A DNA stretch of 28,974 bases, taken from positions 1-28,974 of the forward strand of contig JBEKZL010000106.1 in the NCBI GenBank assembly GCA_049509915.1. The letters are read 5' to 3'. Numbering within the stretch: the first letter of the stretch is position 1; the number at the start of each line of letters is the position of its first letter. Positions 14,728-21,465 of the stretch are shown piece after piece. Below the pieces are notes generated by a model. That model worked only from the letters and a program-made list of their open reading frames with translations, had not been told where the DNA came from and ran no database searches. Made by a program: the position numbers and the translations under genes. The stretch is from JBEKYD01 sp049509915. Its GTDB lineage: Bacteria; Acidobacteriota; Terriglobia; Bryobacterales; Bryobacteraceae.

Positions 14728-14733
14728 ATTATA
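14728..14733 (-). promoter_or_regulatory. Candidate -10 element upstream of the SelA-like gene
   Basis: A perfect TATAAT reads on the minus strand about 120 bases before ATG 14606, in GC-rich surroundings. No convincing -35 hexamer lies 16-18 bases upstream. The rest of 14607-14960 holds only this and the long repeat at 14816-14949. Confidence 0.3.
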
Positions 14734-14815
14734 GCTGTGGCGGCAGGCACGGCGGCGCGGGACATTATGTTGCAGCCTGGAAGAGTATCGAAACGACTCT
14801 CCGAACCGAGGTCGC

Positions 14816-14949
14816 GGAAATTTGGGTTGAGCCATGTTGCGGGCGCGCCAGCGGACGGCCGGGTTGGCGCCCGGCTGGACCGATTGTCAATCGGTCCGCA
14901 GGTTGCCAACCTGCCCCACAGAAAACGGGTCGCCTCATTTTCCTTCAGG
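14816..14949. repeat. Long dispersed repeat, copy A
   Basis: The stretch begins with a GGAAATTTGGGTTGAGCC block and ends with the hairpins GACCGATTGTCAATCGGTC and GCAGGTTGCCAACCTGC, then CCCACA...ACGGGTC..CCT..ATTTTCCTTCA. A second copy with the same order of blocks lies at 16884-17014. The final ~70 bases are nearly identical between copies; the middle has diverged. Confidence 0.75.
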
Positions 14950-14960
14950 ACGACGGCCGG

Positions 14961-15656
14961 CTACGGATTACGCAACCGGAGGATGCCGAAGGCCTGGGGG
15001 ACGTGAAAGGATTTTGCCGCCGGAGGACGCCAGGCATAGAAGTTACGCTTCTGGCCGGCGCCGGCAATACGGAACAGGCCGATGCGCAGTTCAAGGCCCT
15101 CCCGCGGCGAGGGCGGTTCCTTGGTGAGAATGGCGGAAAAGGGGATGCGCATCTCCCCGAACCAGACCTTGTTGGGCGCGTCGATGCGGCCCCGGACGGT
15201 ATAGCCGGAGTTCCAGGCCATCCCCTGCTGGGTCTTGGGGCTGTCGCGATCGATGTCCAAGTCCACCCATTCGCCGCGCGGCGATACCTGGAGTTCCTTG
15301 TAGCGGCCGATGTGGTCGAAATCGGAGCCGATGAAGGCTTCGGCGACGTCCCAGTTCCATAATGCTGGGGTTTCGGCGGCGGGATTGGGATCGGGCTTCA
15401 GATTGAGTTCGTCGTAGGGGCAGAGAAAGAGCAGGTAGAGATATCGATCGCTCCAGCGCGCGCGGATTTCGGTGGGTTGGCCGGGAATGGGTTGACCCAG
15501 ATAGTCGCGGTCGGCGGTGACGCGAGGCGCGGTAGACCATAGTTCGGACTTCGGGTCGGCGGTGGGCTCGAAATCGCGGCTGGAGAAAGCGCTTTCGAGC
15601 ACGGCGGCGGGATCGGCGGCAGCCAGAAACAGCAGGAACGCGAGCAGAGAATGCAT
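14961..15656 (-). CDS. Secreted CBM9-like (carbohydrate-binding family 9-like) protein
   Basis: A 231-aa protein with a short Sec signal (MHSLLAFLLFLAAADP). The mature part is a single CBM9/DOMON-like beta sandwich: SELWSTAPRVTADRDYLGQP, TEIRARWSDRYLYLLFLCPY, WNWDVAEAFIGSDFDHIGRY KELQVSP-type strands and the closing FFYAWRPP-like strand (here RNFYAWRPP). Family members bind sugars or act as solitary periplasmic domains in acidobacteria. It lies downstream of tRNA-Ser on the same strand, with GGAAAGGTGG before the ATG. No catalytic residues are evident. The link to the SelA-like gene 350 bases further on is uncertain because the long repeat separates them. Confidence 0.82.
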   Translation of the reverse strand: MHSLLAFLLFLAAADPAAVLESAFSSRDFEPTADPKSELWSTAPRVTADRDYLGQPIPGQPTEIRARWSDRYLYLLFLCPYDELNLKPDPNPAAETPALWNWDVAEAFIGSDFDHIGRYKELQVSPRGEWVDLDIDRDSPKTQQGMAWNSGYTVRGRIDAPNKVWFGEMRIPFSAILTKEPPSPREGLELRIGLFRIAGAGQKRNFYAWRPPAAKSFHVPQAFGILRLRNP

Positions 15657-15690
15657 GAATCCACCTTTCCCGTGCGTCGATTTTGAATTC

Positions 15691-15780
15691 TGGCGGAACG
15701 GGTGAGATTCGAACTCACGATACCCTCACAGGTATGGCGGTTTTCAAGACCGCTGCCTTCAACCGCTCGGCCACCGTTCC
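15691..15780 (-). tRNA. tRNA-Ser (anticodon UGA)
   Basis: On the minus strand a class II tRNA of 90 nt including an encoded CCA. The acceptor stem GGAACGG/CCGTTCC is perfect, the discriminator is G, and the anticodon stem GCGGT/ACCGC encloses CTTGAAA (anticodon TGA, reading UCA). A long variable arm (CATACCTGTGAGGGTATCG) and a T arm with GTTCGAATC follow, as expected for serine. Confidence 0.97.
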
Positions 15781-15792
15781 GCGCCTGGTTCA

Positions 15793-15798
15793 ATTGTA
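15793..15798 (-). promoter_or_regulatory. Candidate -10 element of tRNA-Ser
   Basis: TACAAT on the minus strand ends 12 bases before the mature tRNA 5' end, a usual distance for a tRNA promoter. No good -35 hexamer is seen at 16-18 bases. Confidence 0.35.
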
Positions 15799-15911
15799 CG
15801 CCAAAGGGGCGGAAGGCTTCGTCGCGGGGAGCTGAACGGGTGCCTAACCGATTTTGAGACCGCTCGGTTGAAGATGCTCTCCCGGTTGCCGATTTCGCGC
15901 CGGCCGCGGGG

Positions 15912-15956
15912 GCGCCGGTTGACAACCGGCGGGCAGGCGGAACCGCCTGCCCCACC
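15912..15956. repeat. Palindromic repeat, two-hairpin form
   Basis: The hairpin GCGCCGGTTGACAACCGGC is followed by GGGCAGGCGGAACCGCCTGC and CCCACC. The order and end sequence are the same as in the modules at the ccmF/ccmH junction. It sits directly after the stop of the small SMR-type gene and may also end its transcript. Confidence 0.75.
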
Positions 15957-15957
15957 G

Positions 15958-16317
15958 CTAGTGGGCCAGCAGGAGGATGCCGGCCAGCACCAGCAGATTG
16001 CCGGCGGCGCGGCGGCCTCCGATGCGCTCCTTCAGGACCAGGCGCGCCAGGACCGTTTCGAGGAGGAAGCTGCCGGCCGACGCCGGCACGGCGAAACTAA
16101 GCGGAGCGCTCTGCACCAGGGCCATAAACGCGAAGAACGAGACCGCCAGGAAGACGATCGAGAGAATCAGGTAGCGGCGCGCGGCAATGATCCGCAGCAG
16201 TCGTACCAAGCCCCGCGCATCCACCGACTGCGCGCCGGCCCGCTTCAGCTCGTGGCTCTGCAGCAGATCGCTCACCACGGTCGCCACGATATTAATCCCG
16301 ACCAGGGCCCACTTCAT
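15958..16317 (-). CDS. Small multidrug-resistance/EamA-type membrane protein, second of a pair
   Basis: A 119-aa protein with four predicted membrane helices (MKWALVGINIVATVVSDLLQ; LILSIVFLAVSFFAFMALVQ; SFAVPASAGSFLLETVLARL; NLLVLAGILLLA). The short size, helix spacing and the PASAG and ARLVLKERI stretches fit the SMR/DMT superfamily, closest in layout to ArnE/ArnF-like lipid-carrier flippases. It starts at an ATG overlapping the stop of the partner gene by four bases (ATGA). Paired SMR genes usually form a heterodimer with opposite membrane orientation. Substrate unknown. Confidence 0.8.
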   Translation of the reverse strand: MKWALVGINIVATVVSDLLQSHELKRAGAQSVDARGLVRLLRIIAARRYLILSIVFLAVSFFAFMALVQSAPLSFAVPASAGSFLLETVLARLVLKERIGGRRAAGNLLVLAGILLLAH

Positions 16318-16742
16318 TCCGCGGACTCCGCACCCGGGGGCCCTACCGACGTGGTGCTGCGCGGGGTGGTGCCGACCAGAGCGGTGCCGGCGAAGATCAG
16401 CAGAGTGGCGATCCAGTGCGCGGGGGAAACCTGCTCCCGCAGAAAGAACCAGCCGAGCACGGCCGCCAGCGGATATCCGACCGCGGTAGTGGGCAGAACG
16501 AAGCTCAGGTCCGCCACACTGAGCAGCGCCATGCGCGTGAACAAGGAAAGAATCAGCAACACGATGCCGGCGGCAACAAACGGGTCGAGCATGGACCACA
16601 GATAGGCCGAGGCGTGCACCGATAGAGTTTGCGGCAGACGCTTGGTGCCCCAGGCCAGCGCCAGGTTGCCGAAGCTCCGCAGGGCGACGAACAGCAAGAC
16701 CAATAAATATGTACGAAGAAGATGCTCGCGGCGAAAGTTCAC
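16314..16742 (-). CDS. Small multidrug-resistance/EamA-type membrane protein, first of a pair
   Basis: A 142-aa protein from GTG 16742 with four hydrophobic helices (HLLRTYLLVLLFVALRSFGN; LDPFVAAGIVLLILSLFTRM; LSFVLPTTAVGYPLAAVLGW; WIATLLIFAGTALVGTTP). LPTTAVGYPLAAVLGWFFLR followed by EQVSPAHWIA is the conserved EamA/SMR helix 3-4 region. It is longer than its partner at both ends, as in many ArnE/ArnF-type pairs. A possible role is flipping a lipid-linked substrate across the inner membrane; that is inference from the family. Confidence 0.8.
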   Translation of the reverse strand: MNFRREHLLRTYLLVLLFVALRSFGNLALAWGTKRLPQTLSVHASAYLWSMLDPFVAAGIVLLILSLFTRMALLSVADLSFVLPTTAVGYPLAAVLGWFFLREQVSPAHWIATLLIFAGTALVGTTPRSTTSVGPPGAESAE

Positions 16743-16774
16743 GCCCTATTCTAACGATAAGCAAACCGAGGGAT

Positions 16775-16818
16775 GCGCGACCAGGGGGTCGCGCGCGGAC
16801 GAGGGCGTCCGCCCCACC
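16775..16818. repeat. Two tandem hairpins with AGGG loops
   Basis: GCGCGACC-AGGG-GGTCGCGC (16775-16794) and GCGGACG-AGGG-CGTCCGC (16795-16812) are perfect stems placed end to end, followed by CCCACC. They share the closing CCCCACC of the other palindromic repeats but have different stems. Confidence 0.7.
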
Positions 16819-16883
16819 AAAGGCGGCATTGGGCAGTCATGCCGATGTTGCTTACTGCACTTTGCCGGCCGAACTGACGTCGT

Positions 16884-17014
16884 GGAATTTGAGTTGAGCC
16901 GGGTTTCAAGCTCGTCGGGGGACAGCTGGGCTGCGCCCGGCAGGACCGATTGACAATCGGTCCGCAGGTTGCCAACCTGCCCCACAAAAACGGGTCACCT
17001 TATTTTCCTTCACG
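16884..17014. repeat. Long dispersed repeat, copy B
   Basis: A second copy of the repeat at 14816-14949, in the same orientation: GGAATTTGAGTTGAGCC, GCGCCCGGC, the GACCGATTGACAATCGGTC and GCAGGTTGCCAACCTGC hairpins, then CCCACA..AACGGGTCACCTTATTTTCC. It fills most of the gap between the SMR pair and the SEC-C gene. Confidence 0.75.
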
Positions 17015-17030
17015 GCGCGAAACGACGCCG

Positions 17031-17651
17031 TCAGGCGGCGGCTGCCGAGGACTTGCCGAGGCAGCAATGTTTGTATTTCTTGTTGCTGCCACAGGGGCAC
17101 ATCTCGTTACGGCCGATTTTGGGTTCGGGACGGCGGTAGGGTTCGGGCTTTTGTGCAAAATTGTGCATCTGGGAGGCGGATTCGTTGGGCACGGTTGTGC
17201 AATTCTGTGCATTGGCGGGCATTTGTTGGGCAGAGTGGGTTTCGGCGGTTTCCTTCATGGCGGCGAGCATGTCGTCCAGGTTGGCGGGTTCTTCGTTTTC
17301 GAGCTTGGGCGGGGTGGCGGGTTCTTCGTTTTCGAGCTTGGGCGGGGTGGCGGCTTTGTCGATGATGAAGAGGGCGGCGCGGAGGCGGGTGGAGGGGGAG
17401 GATTTGGGGTCGGTGAGGACGGCGCGGAGGGTTTCGAAGGCGAGATCGGCGAGTTCGACGGCGCGGTCGCGGTAGAGGAGGGCACGGTCGTAGCGGGTGA
17501 CGGCTAAGGCCTCGCGGAAATCGGGGGAATTGCGGCGCCATTCGGAGAGGGTATTGCGATGGATGCCGGCTTGGGCGGCGGCGTCGGTCAGAGAGGCGCC
17601 GTTGGACAGGGCGTCGATGACCCGGAGTTGTGGGGGATTCAGAATAAACAT
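17031..17651 (-). CDS. Helix-turn-helix protein with a C-terminal SEC-C zinc motif
   Basis: A 206-aa protein. Residues 5-45 are a Myb/terminase-small-subunit-like helix-turn-helix (PPQLRVIDALSNGASLTDAA, then AGIHRNTLSEWRRNSPDF). Residues 46-100 are helical, with LAFETLRAVLTDPKSSPSTR LRAALF continuing the helix bundle. Two 11-residue PPKLENEEPAT repeats and a low-complexity Gln/Asn/Pro linker follow. The end is a SEC-C motif (GRNEMCPCGSNKKYKHCC, about 180-197). The combination of site recognition and a zinc tail suggests a DNA-binding protein, perhaps derived from phage or a mobile element, common in acidobacteria from memory. No partner gene is adjacent. Confidence 0.82.
   Translation of the reverse strand: MFILNPPQLRVIDALSNGASLTDAAAQAGIHRNTLSEWRRNSPDFREALAVTRYDRALLYRDRAVELADLAFETLRAVLTDPKSSPSTRLRAALFIIDKAATPPKLENEEPATPPKLENEEPANLDDMLAAMKETAETHSAQQMPANAQNCTTVPNESASQMHNFAQKPEPYRRPEPKIGRNEMCPCGSNKKYKHCCLGKSSAAAA
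17283..17353. repeat. In-frame 33-bp tandem repeat in the HTH/SEC-C gene
   Basis: Two identical 33-bp units (17283-17315 and 17316-17348) plus five bases of a third encode the duplicated PPKLENEEPAT peptide. Identity of the units points to a recent duplication. Confidence 0.9.
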
Positions 17652-17882
17652 AAAGATGCTTGCGATTACACGATAGCGGGCGAGCGGGGAAAAACGGGGG
17701 GTGGGAAAAGCGCGGATTGGCGGTAAGGGGTTGGGACGGAAGGGGTAATCAATATTTTGAAAGTTTGTGACCGAGGGGATGGCACGGGCGCCACGGAGAA
17801 ATCGCGCTGACGAAGATGGGCCAGCCTCTAGTGGCTGAGAGGTGGGCGAGCGGATCGGCGATATCCAGCGAAGGTATCTTCT

Positions 17883-18500
17883 TTAGCGGCTAGGGGACGG
17901 GGCGTCGCCTTCAAGAAGGCTCAGGTTGTCACGAATGAGGGCCGCTAGTTTCGTGATGTCACCTTTGAAGGAGTCTATCGAGGCCTGGAGCAAGTCGGCT
18001 GGCTTCACGTTTTCCCAGGCAATGTAGTAGCCGTTGGCGTGGGCGAGATGGCTCATCAGCTCACGCTGCGCCCTGCCGTTGCCTTCCCGAAAAGGATGCA
18101 GGGCGTTGAGTTCGCTCAAATAGTGCGCTGCCCGTTCACTGAACGGCGCTGGCGCAAGGCCGGCCAGATGCCTTTCCGCGGCGAGCTTCTTTAAGAGTTC
18201 CGTAGCCGCGCTGGCAATATAAACGTGGTGGCCGAACCGGTTCCCGCCCTTGCTGACGTCGATGGTGCGCAACTCTCCGGCCCACTCGTACACGTCGCGG
18301 AAGAGGTACCGGTGGATCGCCTGCAAATGCGCGAGGTCGAACCCGCCTCTTAGAGGAGCACGGGAAAGCTCATAAGAACGAGTGGCAACGAGCGCCGCTT
18401 CGGTTTGCTCAAGCGCGGCCGCGTCCGTAATACCAAGACGATTCTTCAGGACACCCGAGGCCGGGTCAAGGTAATGATCATCGACCGAATATCGGGGCAT
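17883..18500 (-). CDS. fic: Fic-domain toxin (AMP-transferase)
   Basis: A 205-aa Fic protein with the complete catalytic motif HPFREGNGRAQR (residues 135-146), including the base H135, the phosphate-binding EGNGR and R146. The upstream flap region (YEWAGELRTIDVSKGGNRFG, about 71-90) is also typical. Fic enzymes transfer AMP, or less often other nucleotides, to target proteins; the short 'toxin' type modifies gyrase and topoisomerase IV. It lacks its own inhibitory helix, as in class I Fic proteins, and the inhibitor is encoded by the overlapping upstream gene. ATG 18500 overlaps the antitoxin frame by 23 bases. Confidence 0.93.
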   Translation of the reverse strand: MPRYSVDDHYLDPASGVLKNRLGITDAAALEQTEAALVATRSYELSRAPLRGGFDLAHLQAIHRYLFRDVYEWAGELRTIDVSKGGNRFGHHVYIASAATELLKKLAAERHLAGLAPAPFSERAAHYLSELNALHPFREGNGRAQRELMSHLAHANGYYIAWENVKPADLLQASIDSFKGDITKLAALIRDNLSLLEGDAPSPSR

Positions 18501-18681
18501 TCTTTGAGCGGCGGTGAATATTGCGAATCACTTCATCGGTGCCGATCTCACCCCGCGCGACGCGGTGCAGGTCGGCAATGGTGGATTCGGGCACCTTCAG
18601 ACCTTCAAGCTCCTGTTGCGCTATCGCATGGGCGACGGCCCGCATATTGCGTTGAATGTGTCGCTCGGTAATCCTGGCCAT
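18478..18681 (-). CDS. VbhA/FicA-type antitoxin
   Basis: A 67-aa protein (starting MARITERHIQRNMRAVAHAI), upstream of and overlapping fic. The VbhA-like inhibitory region is recognisable: QQELEGLKVPES and then LHRVARGEIGTDEVIRN. Class I antitoxins insert a [S/T]xxxE[G/N] helix into the Fic active site. Here the Glu-Gly is present (LEG), but the Ser/Thr position is Gln in the obvious alignment. Start ATG 18681 is chosen for the AAGGGGG ribosome binding site; a GTG six bases upstream is possible. Confidence 0.85.
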   Translation of the reverse strand: MARITERHIQRNMRAVAHAIAQQELEGLKVPESTIADLHRVARGEIGTDEVIRNIHRRSKNAPIFGR

Positions 18682-18824
18682 TGGCACCCCCTTTTCATAG
18701 CATAGCGATTATTCAGGCGGATGCGTCGTTCGGGGTGTTTAACGAGTGCTTAATCGATAGGGCCCGAAAATCCTCCGTGGCGGCACTTTGCTACCATGAA
18801 GCTTCGTCACGATTTTCTAATAGA

Positions 18825-19997
18825 ATGTTGCGATTCGAGACCGCCGGAGAGTCCCATGGGGAATGCCTGGTAGCGACCCTCACGGGCCTTCCGGCCGGCA
18901 TACCCGTACATTCGGAAACGGTCAACCGCGAGCTGTGGCGGCGGCAGCAGGGGTTCGGCCGCGGCGGGCGGATGAAGATCGAAACCGACCGGGCTGAAAT
19001 CGTGGCCGGGGTGCGGCACTCGCGGACGATCGGCTCTCCGGTTGCCATCATTATTCGCAATCGGGATTGGGCCAATTGGACGGAGTCGCTGCCGGTGGAG
19101 AATTTCGCCGGTTCGGAGGCCCACTGGAAGGCCGTCACCCGGCCGCGGCCGGGACATGCGGATCTGGCCGGCGCCATCAAGTACGATTTCCACGACGCGC
19201 GCTATATTCTGGAGCGCGCCAGCGCACGGGAAACCACCGCGCGCGTGGCTGTGGGCGCGATCGCCAAGGCGCTGCTGGCCGAGTTCGGAATTGAAGTGCT
19301 GAGCCATGTGATCGCCGTCGGCGGCGTGCGGCTGGAACGGCGCGCGGATTGGGACGAACTGGTTGCGCTCAGTAAGAAGGACGACGTGCTGCTGGGCTGC
19401 GTGGACGGGGAAACCGAAATTCGCATGAAGGAAGTGGTGGACCAGGCCTATCGAACCGGCGACACGGTGGGCGGCGTTTTCGAAGTGGTGGCGCACGGCG
19501 TGCCGGTTGGCCTGGGGTCGCACACGACCTGGGATGCGCGCCTGGATGGACGGCTGGCGCAGGCCATCGTTTCGATACAGGCGGTGAAAGGCGTGGAAGT
19601 GGGGTTTGCCGCCGAGGGCGCGGCCAGCTTTGGTTCCGAGGTGCAGGACACGATCGGGTACGACATCGAGGGCCGGCGCTTCACGCGCGGTGCCAACCGC
19701 GCCGGCGGACTCGAAGGCGGCATCAGCAACGGCCAGGATATTCTGGTGCGAGGCATGCTCAAGCCCATTTCCACTTTGCGGCGGCCGCTGGAATCGGTGG
19801 ACCTGGCCACGCGGGAGCCGGCGCTGGCGGCTTATGAGCGCTCCGACGTGGCGGTGGTGCCCGCCGCGGGCGTGATCGGCGAAGCCATGGTGGCGCTGGT
19901 GCTGGCCCAAGCGCTACTGGAAAAATTCGGCGGCGACTCGCTGGCCGAGACGCGGCGCAACTATGATGGTTATCTCGAACAGGTGAAGAACTTCTGA
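18825..19997 (+). CDS. aroC: Chorismate synthase
   Basis: A 390-aa chorismate synthase, the last step of the shikimate pathway (EPSP to chorismate, needing reduced FMN). All signatures are present: FETAGESHGECLVATLTGLP at the N-terminus, GFGRGGRMKIE, RPRPGHADLAGAIKY, ASARETTARVAVGAIAK, SFGSEVQD and the C-terminal NRAGGLEGGISNGQDI and DVAVVPAAGVIGEAM regions. The ATG at 18825 fits the family N-terminus; in-frame upstream codons give no homology. No clear ribosome binding site precedes it. First gene of a tight plus-strand block, five bases before def. Confidence 0.97.
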   Translation: MLRFETAGESHGECLVATLTGLPAGIPVHSETVNRELWRRQQGFGRGGRMKIETDRAEIVAGVRHSRTIGSPVAIIIRNRDWANWTESLPVENFAGSEAHWKAVTRPRPGHADLAGAIKYDFHDARYILERASARETTARVAVGAIAKALLAEFGIEVLSHVIAVGGVRLERRADWDELVALSKKDDVLLGCVDGETEIRMKEVVDQAYRTGDTVGGVFEVVAHGVPVGLGSHTTWDARLDGRLAQAIVSIQAVKGVEVGFAAEGAASFGSEVQDTIGYDIEGRRFTRGANRAGGLEGGISNGQDILVRGMLKPISTLRRPLESVDLATREPALAAYERSDVAVVPAAGVIGEAMVALVLAQALLEKFGGDSLAETRRNYDGYLEQVKNF

Positions 19998-20002
19998 TCG
20001 CT

Positions 20003-20518
20003 ATGGTCTACCCCATTGTAAAATTTGGCGACCCGGTGCTGGAGCGCGAAGCCGGGATCATCACGGATTTCGATACGGAGGAGCTGGAAAAGCTGGTGGC
20101 GGACATGTTCGAATCCATGTACGCGGCCAAAGGCGTGGGGCTGGCGGCGCCGCAAATCGGCATCGGCAAGAAAATCTCGGTGATCGATATCTCCAACGGC
20201 GAACGGCCCGAAGACAAGCTCGTGCTGGTGAACCCGAAGATCCTCAAAATCGAGGGCAAGCAGGTGGGTGAGGAGGGTTGCCTGAGTATACCCGGCTTTC
20301 GCGAGCAGGTTCGCCGCGGCAAGCGGGTTACGGCCAGCGCGCAGAACGTGAAGGGAGTGGAATTCGAAATCACCGGCGAAGACCTGCTGGCGCGCGCCCT
20401 GGTTCACGAAATCGACCACCTGTACGGCCGGCTCTACATTACCCATATCAGTCCCCTGAAGCGCGATCTGATGAAGCGCAAGATCAAGAAGATGCAGCGC
20501 GCCGGGGAGTGGGGATAG
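20003..20518 (+). CDS. def: Peptide deformylase
   Basis: A 171-aa Fe/Zn peptide deformylase that removes the formyl group from new proteins. Motif 1 GVGLAAPQIG (44-53), motif 2 EGCLS with metal ligand C93, and motif 3 HEIDH (H135, E136, H139) are intact. It is followed by YG and a basic tail (KRKIKKMQRAGEWG). It lies between aroC and fmt; def-fmt is the common order because both enzymes handle the formyl group of initiator Met. The ATG is five bases after the aroC stop. Confidence 0.97.
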   Translation: MVYPIVKFGDPVLEREAGIITDFDTEELEKLVADMFESMYAAKGVGLAAPQIGIGKKISVIDISNGERPEDKLVLVNPKILKIEGKQVGEEGCLSIPGFREQVRRGKRVTASAQNVKGVEFEITGEDLLARALVHEIDHLYGRLYITHISPLKRDLMKRKIKKMQRAGEWG

Positions 20519-20526
20519 GCGCGGCG

Positions 20527-21465
20527 GTGCGGGTCGTATTTCTAGGCACGCCCGCATTCGCGGTTCCCACGCTGGACCGGTTGGCGGCCGCCGGTCACGA
20601 AGTGGCGGCGGTGGTGACGCAGCCGGACCGGCCACGCGGGCGGGGCCAGCAAGCCGGATTTCCGCCGGTAAAAGAAGCCGCACTCCGGCTCGGATTGCCG
20701 GTATACCAGCCCGAACGCATACGGCGTCCGGAGGCGCGGCAGTATCTTGCCGACTTGGCGCCGCGGGCCATGGTGGTGGTAGGCTACGGCCAGATCATTC
20801 CGCAATCGATTATCGACCTGGCGCCGCTGGGGATTCTCAATGTTCACGCTTCGCTGCTGCCCAAATATCGCGGCGCGGCGCCCATCCAATGGGCCATCGC
20901 GAACGGCGAGACGCGCACCGGGGTCACCATCATGCGCATCGACGCGGGCCTGGATACGGGCGATGTGCTGTTGAAAGCGGAGACCGAAATCGGCCCCGAA
21001 GAGAACGCCGTGGAGCTGGGCGGCCGCCTCTCGACCATGGGCGCCGGCCTGCTGATGGAAGCGCTGACCGGGATCGAAGCGGATACGATTACGCCGCAAA
21101 AGCAGGATAGCGCCCAGGCGAGCTACGCGCCGCTACTGACCAAAGAAGACGGGCGTATCGACTGGCGCCAGCCAGCCATCGCGATTGACAACCGGGTGCG
21201 CGGGTTGCAGCCGTGGCCGGGAGCTTCGACCGGGTGGCGCGGCCAGGCGCTGCATATTTGGCGCAGCCGGCCGATCCGGCTGGCGGCCGATACCGGCGCG
21301 GCCGGCACGCTGGCTTCGGTGCGCCCGCTGGTGGTGCGCACCGGGGAGGGCGGCCTGGAGCTTCTTGAAGTGCAGCAGGAAGGCCGCAAGCGCATGCCGG
21401 CGGCCGATTTCGCCAACGGCCATCGCCCGGCCGAGAATGAACCCTTGGGAGAGATACCGGTTTGA
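20527..21465 (+). CDS. fmt: Methionyl-tRNA formyltransferase
   Basis: A 312-aa enzyme that formylates Met-tRNA(fMet) with 10-formyl-THF. The N-terminal Rossmann domain starts MRVVFLGTPAFAVPTLDRLA. Catalytic residues N105 and H107 lie in GILNVHASLLPKYRGAAPIQ, and D143 in AGLDTGD. The C-terminal OB-like domain (about 205-305) has RGLQPWPGA. The start GTG 20527 is nine bases after the def stop; longer frames run through def and are not real. The stop overlaps the argJ start by four bases (TTGA). Confidence 0.96.
   Translation: MRVVFLGTPAFAVPTLDRLAAAGHEVAAVVTQPDRPRGRGQQAGFPPVKEAALRLGLPVYQPERIRRPEARQYLADLAPRAMVVVGYGQIIPQSIIDLAPLGILNVHASLLPKYRGAAPIQWAIANGETRTGVTIMRIDAGLDTGDVLLKAETEIGPEENAVELGGRLSTMGAGLLMEALTGIEADTITPQKQDSAQASYAPLLTKEDGRIDWRQPAIAIDNRVRGLQPWPGASTGWRGQALHIWRSRPIRLAADTGAAGTLASVRPLVVRTGEGGLELLEVQQEGRKRMPAADFANGHRPAENEPLGEIPV

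Noticed and set aside
17283..17353. Tandem units as a CRISPR array
   Set aside because: The units are contiguous with no spacers and are in frame within a coding region.
18788..18824. Promoter for aroC directly before the ATG
   Set aside because: A TTGCTA hexamer is present, but no -10 element sits at a suitable distance.
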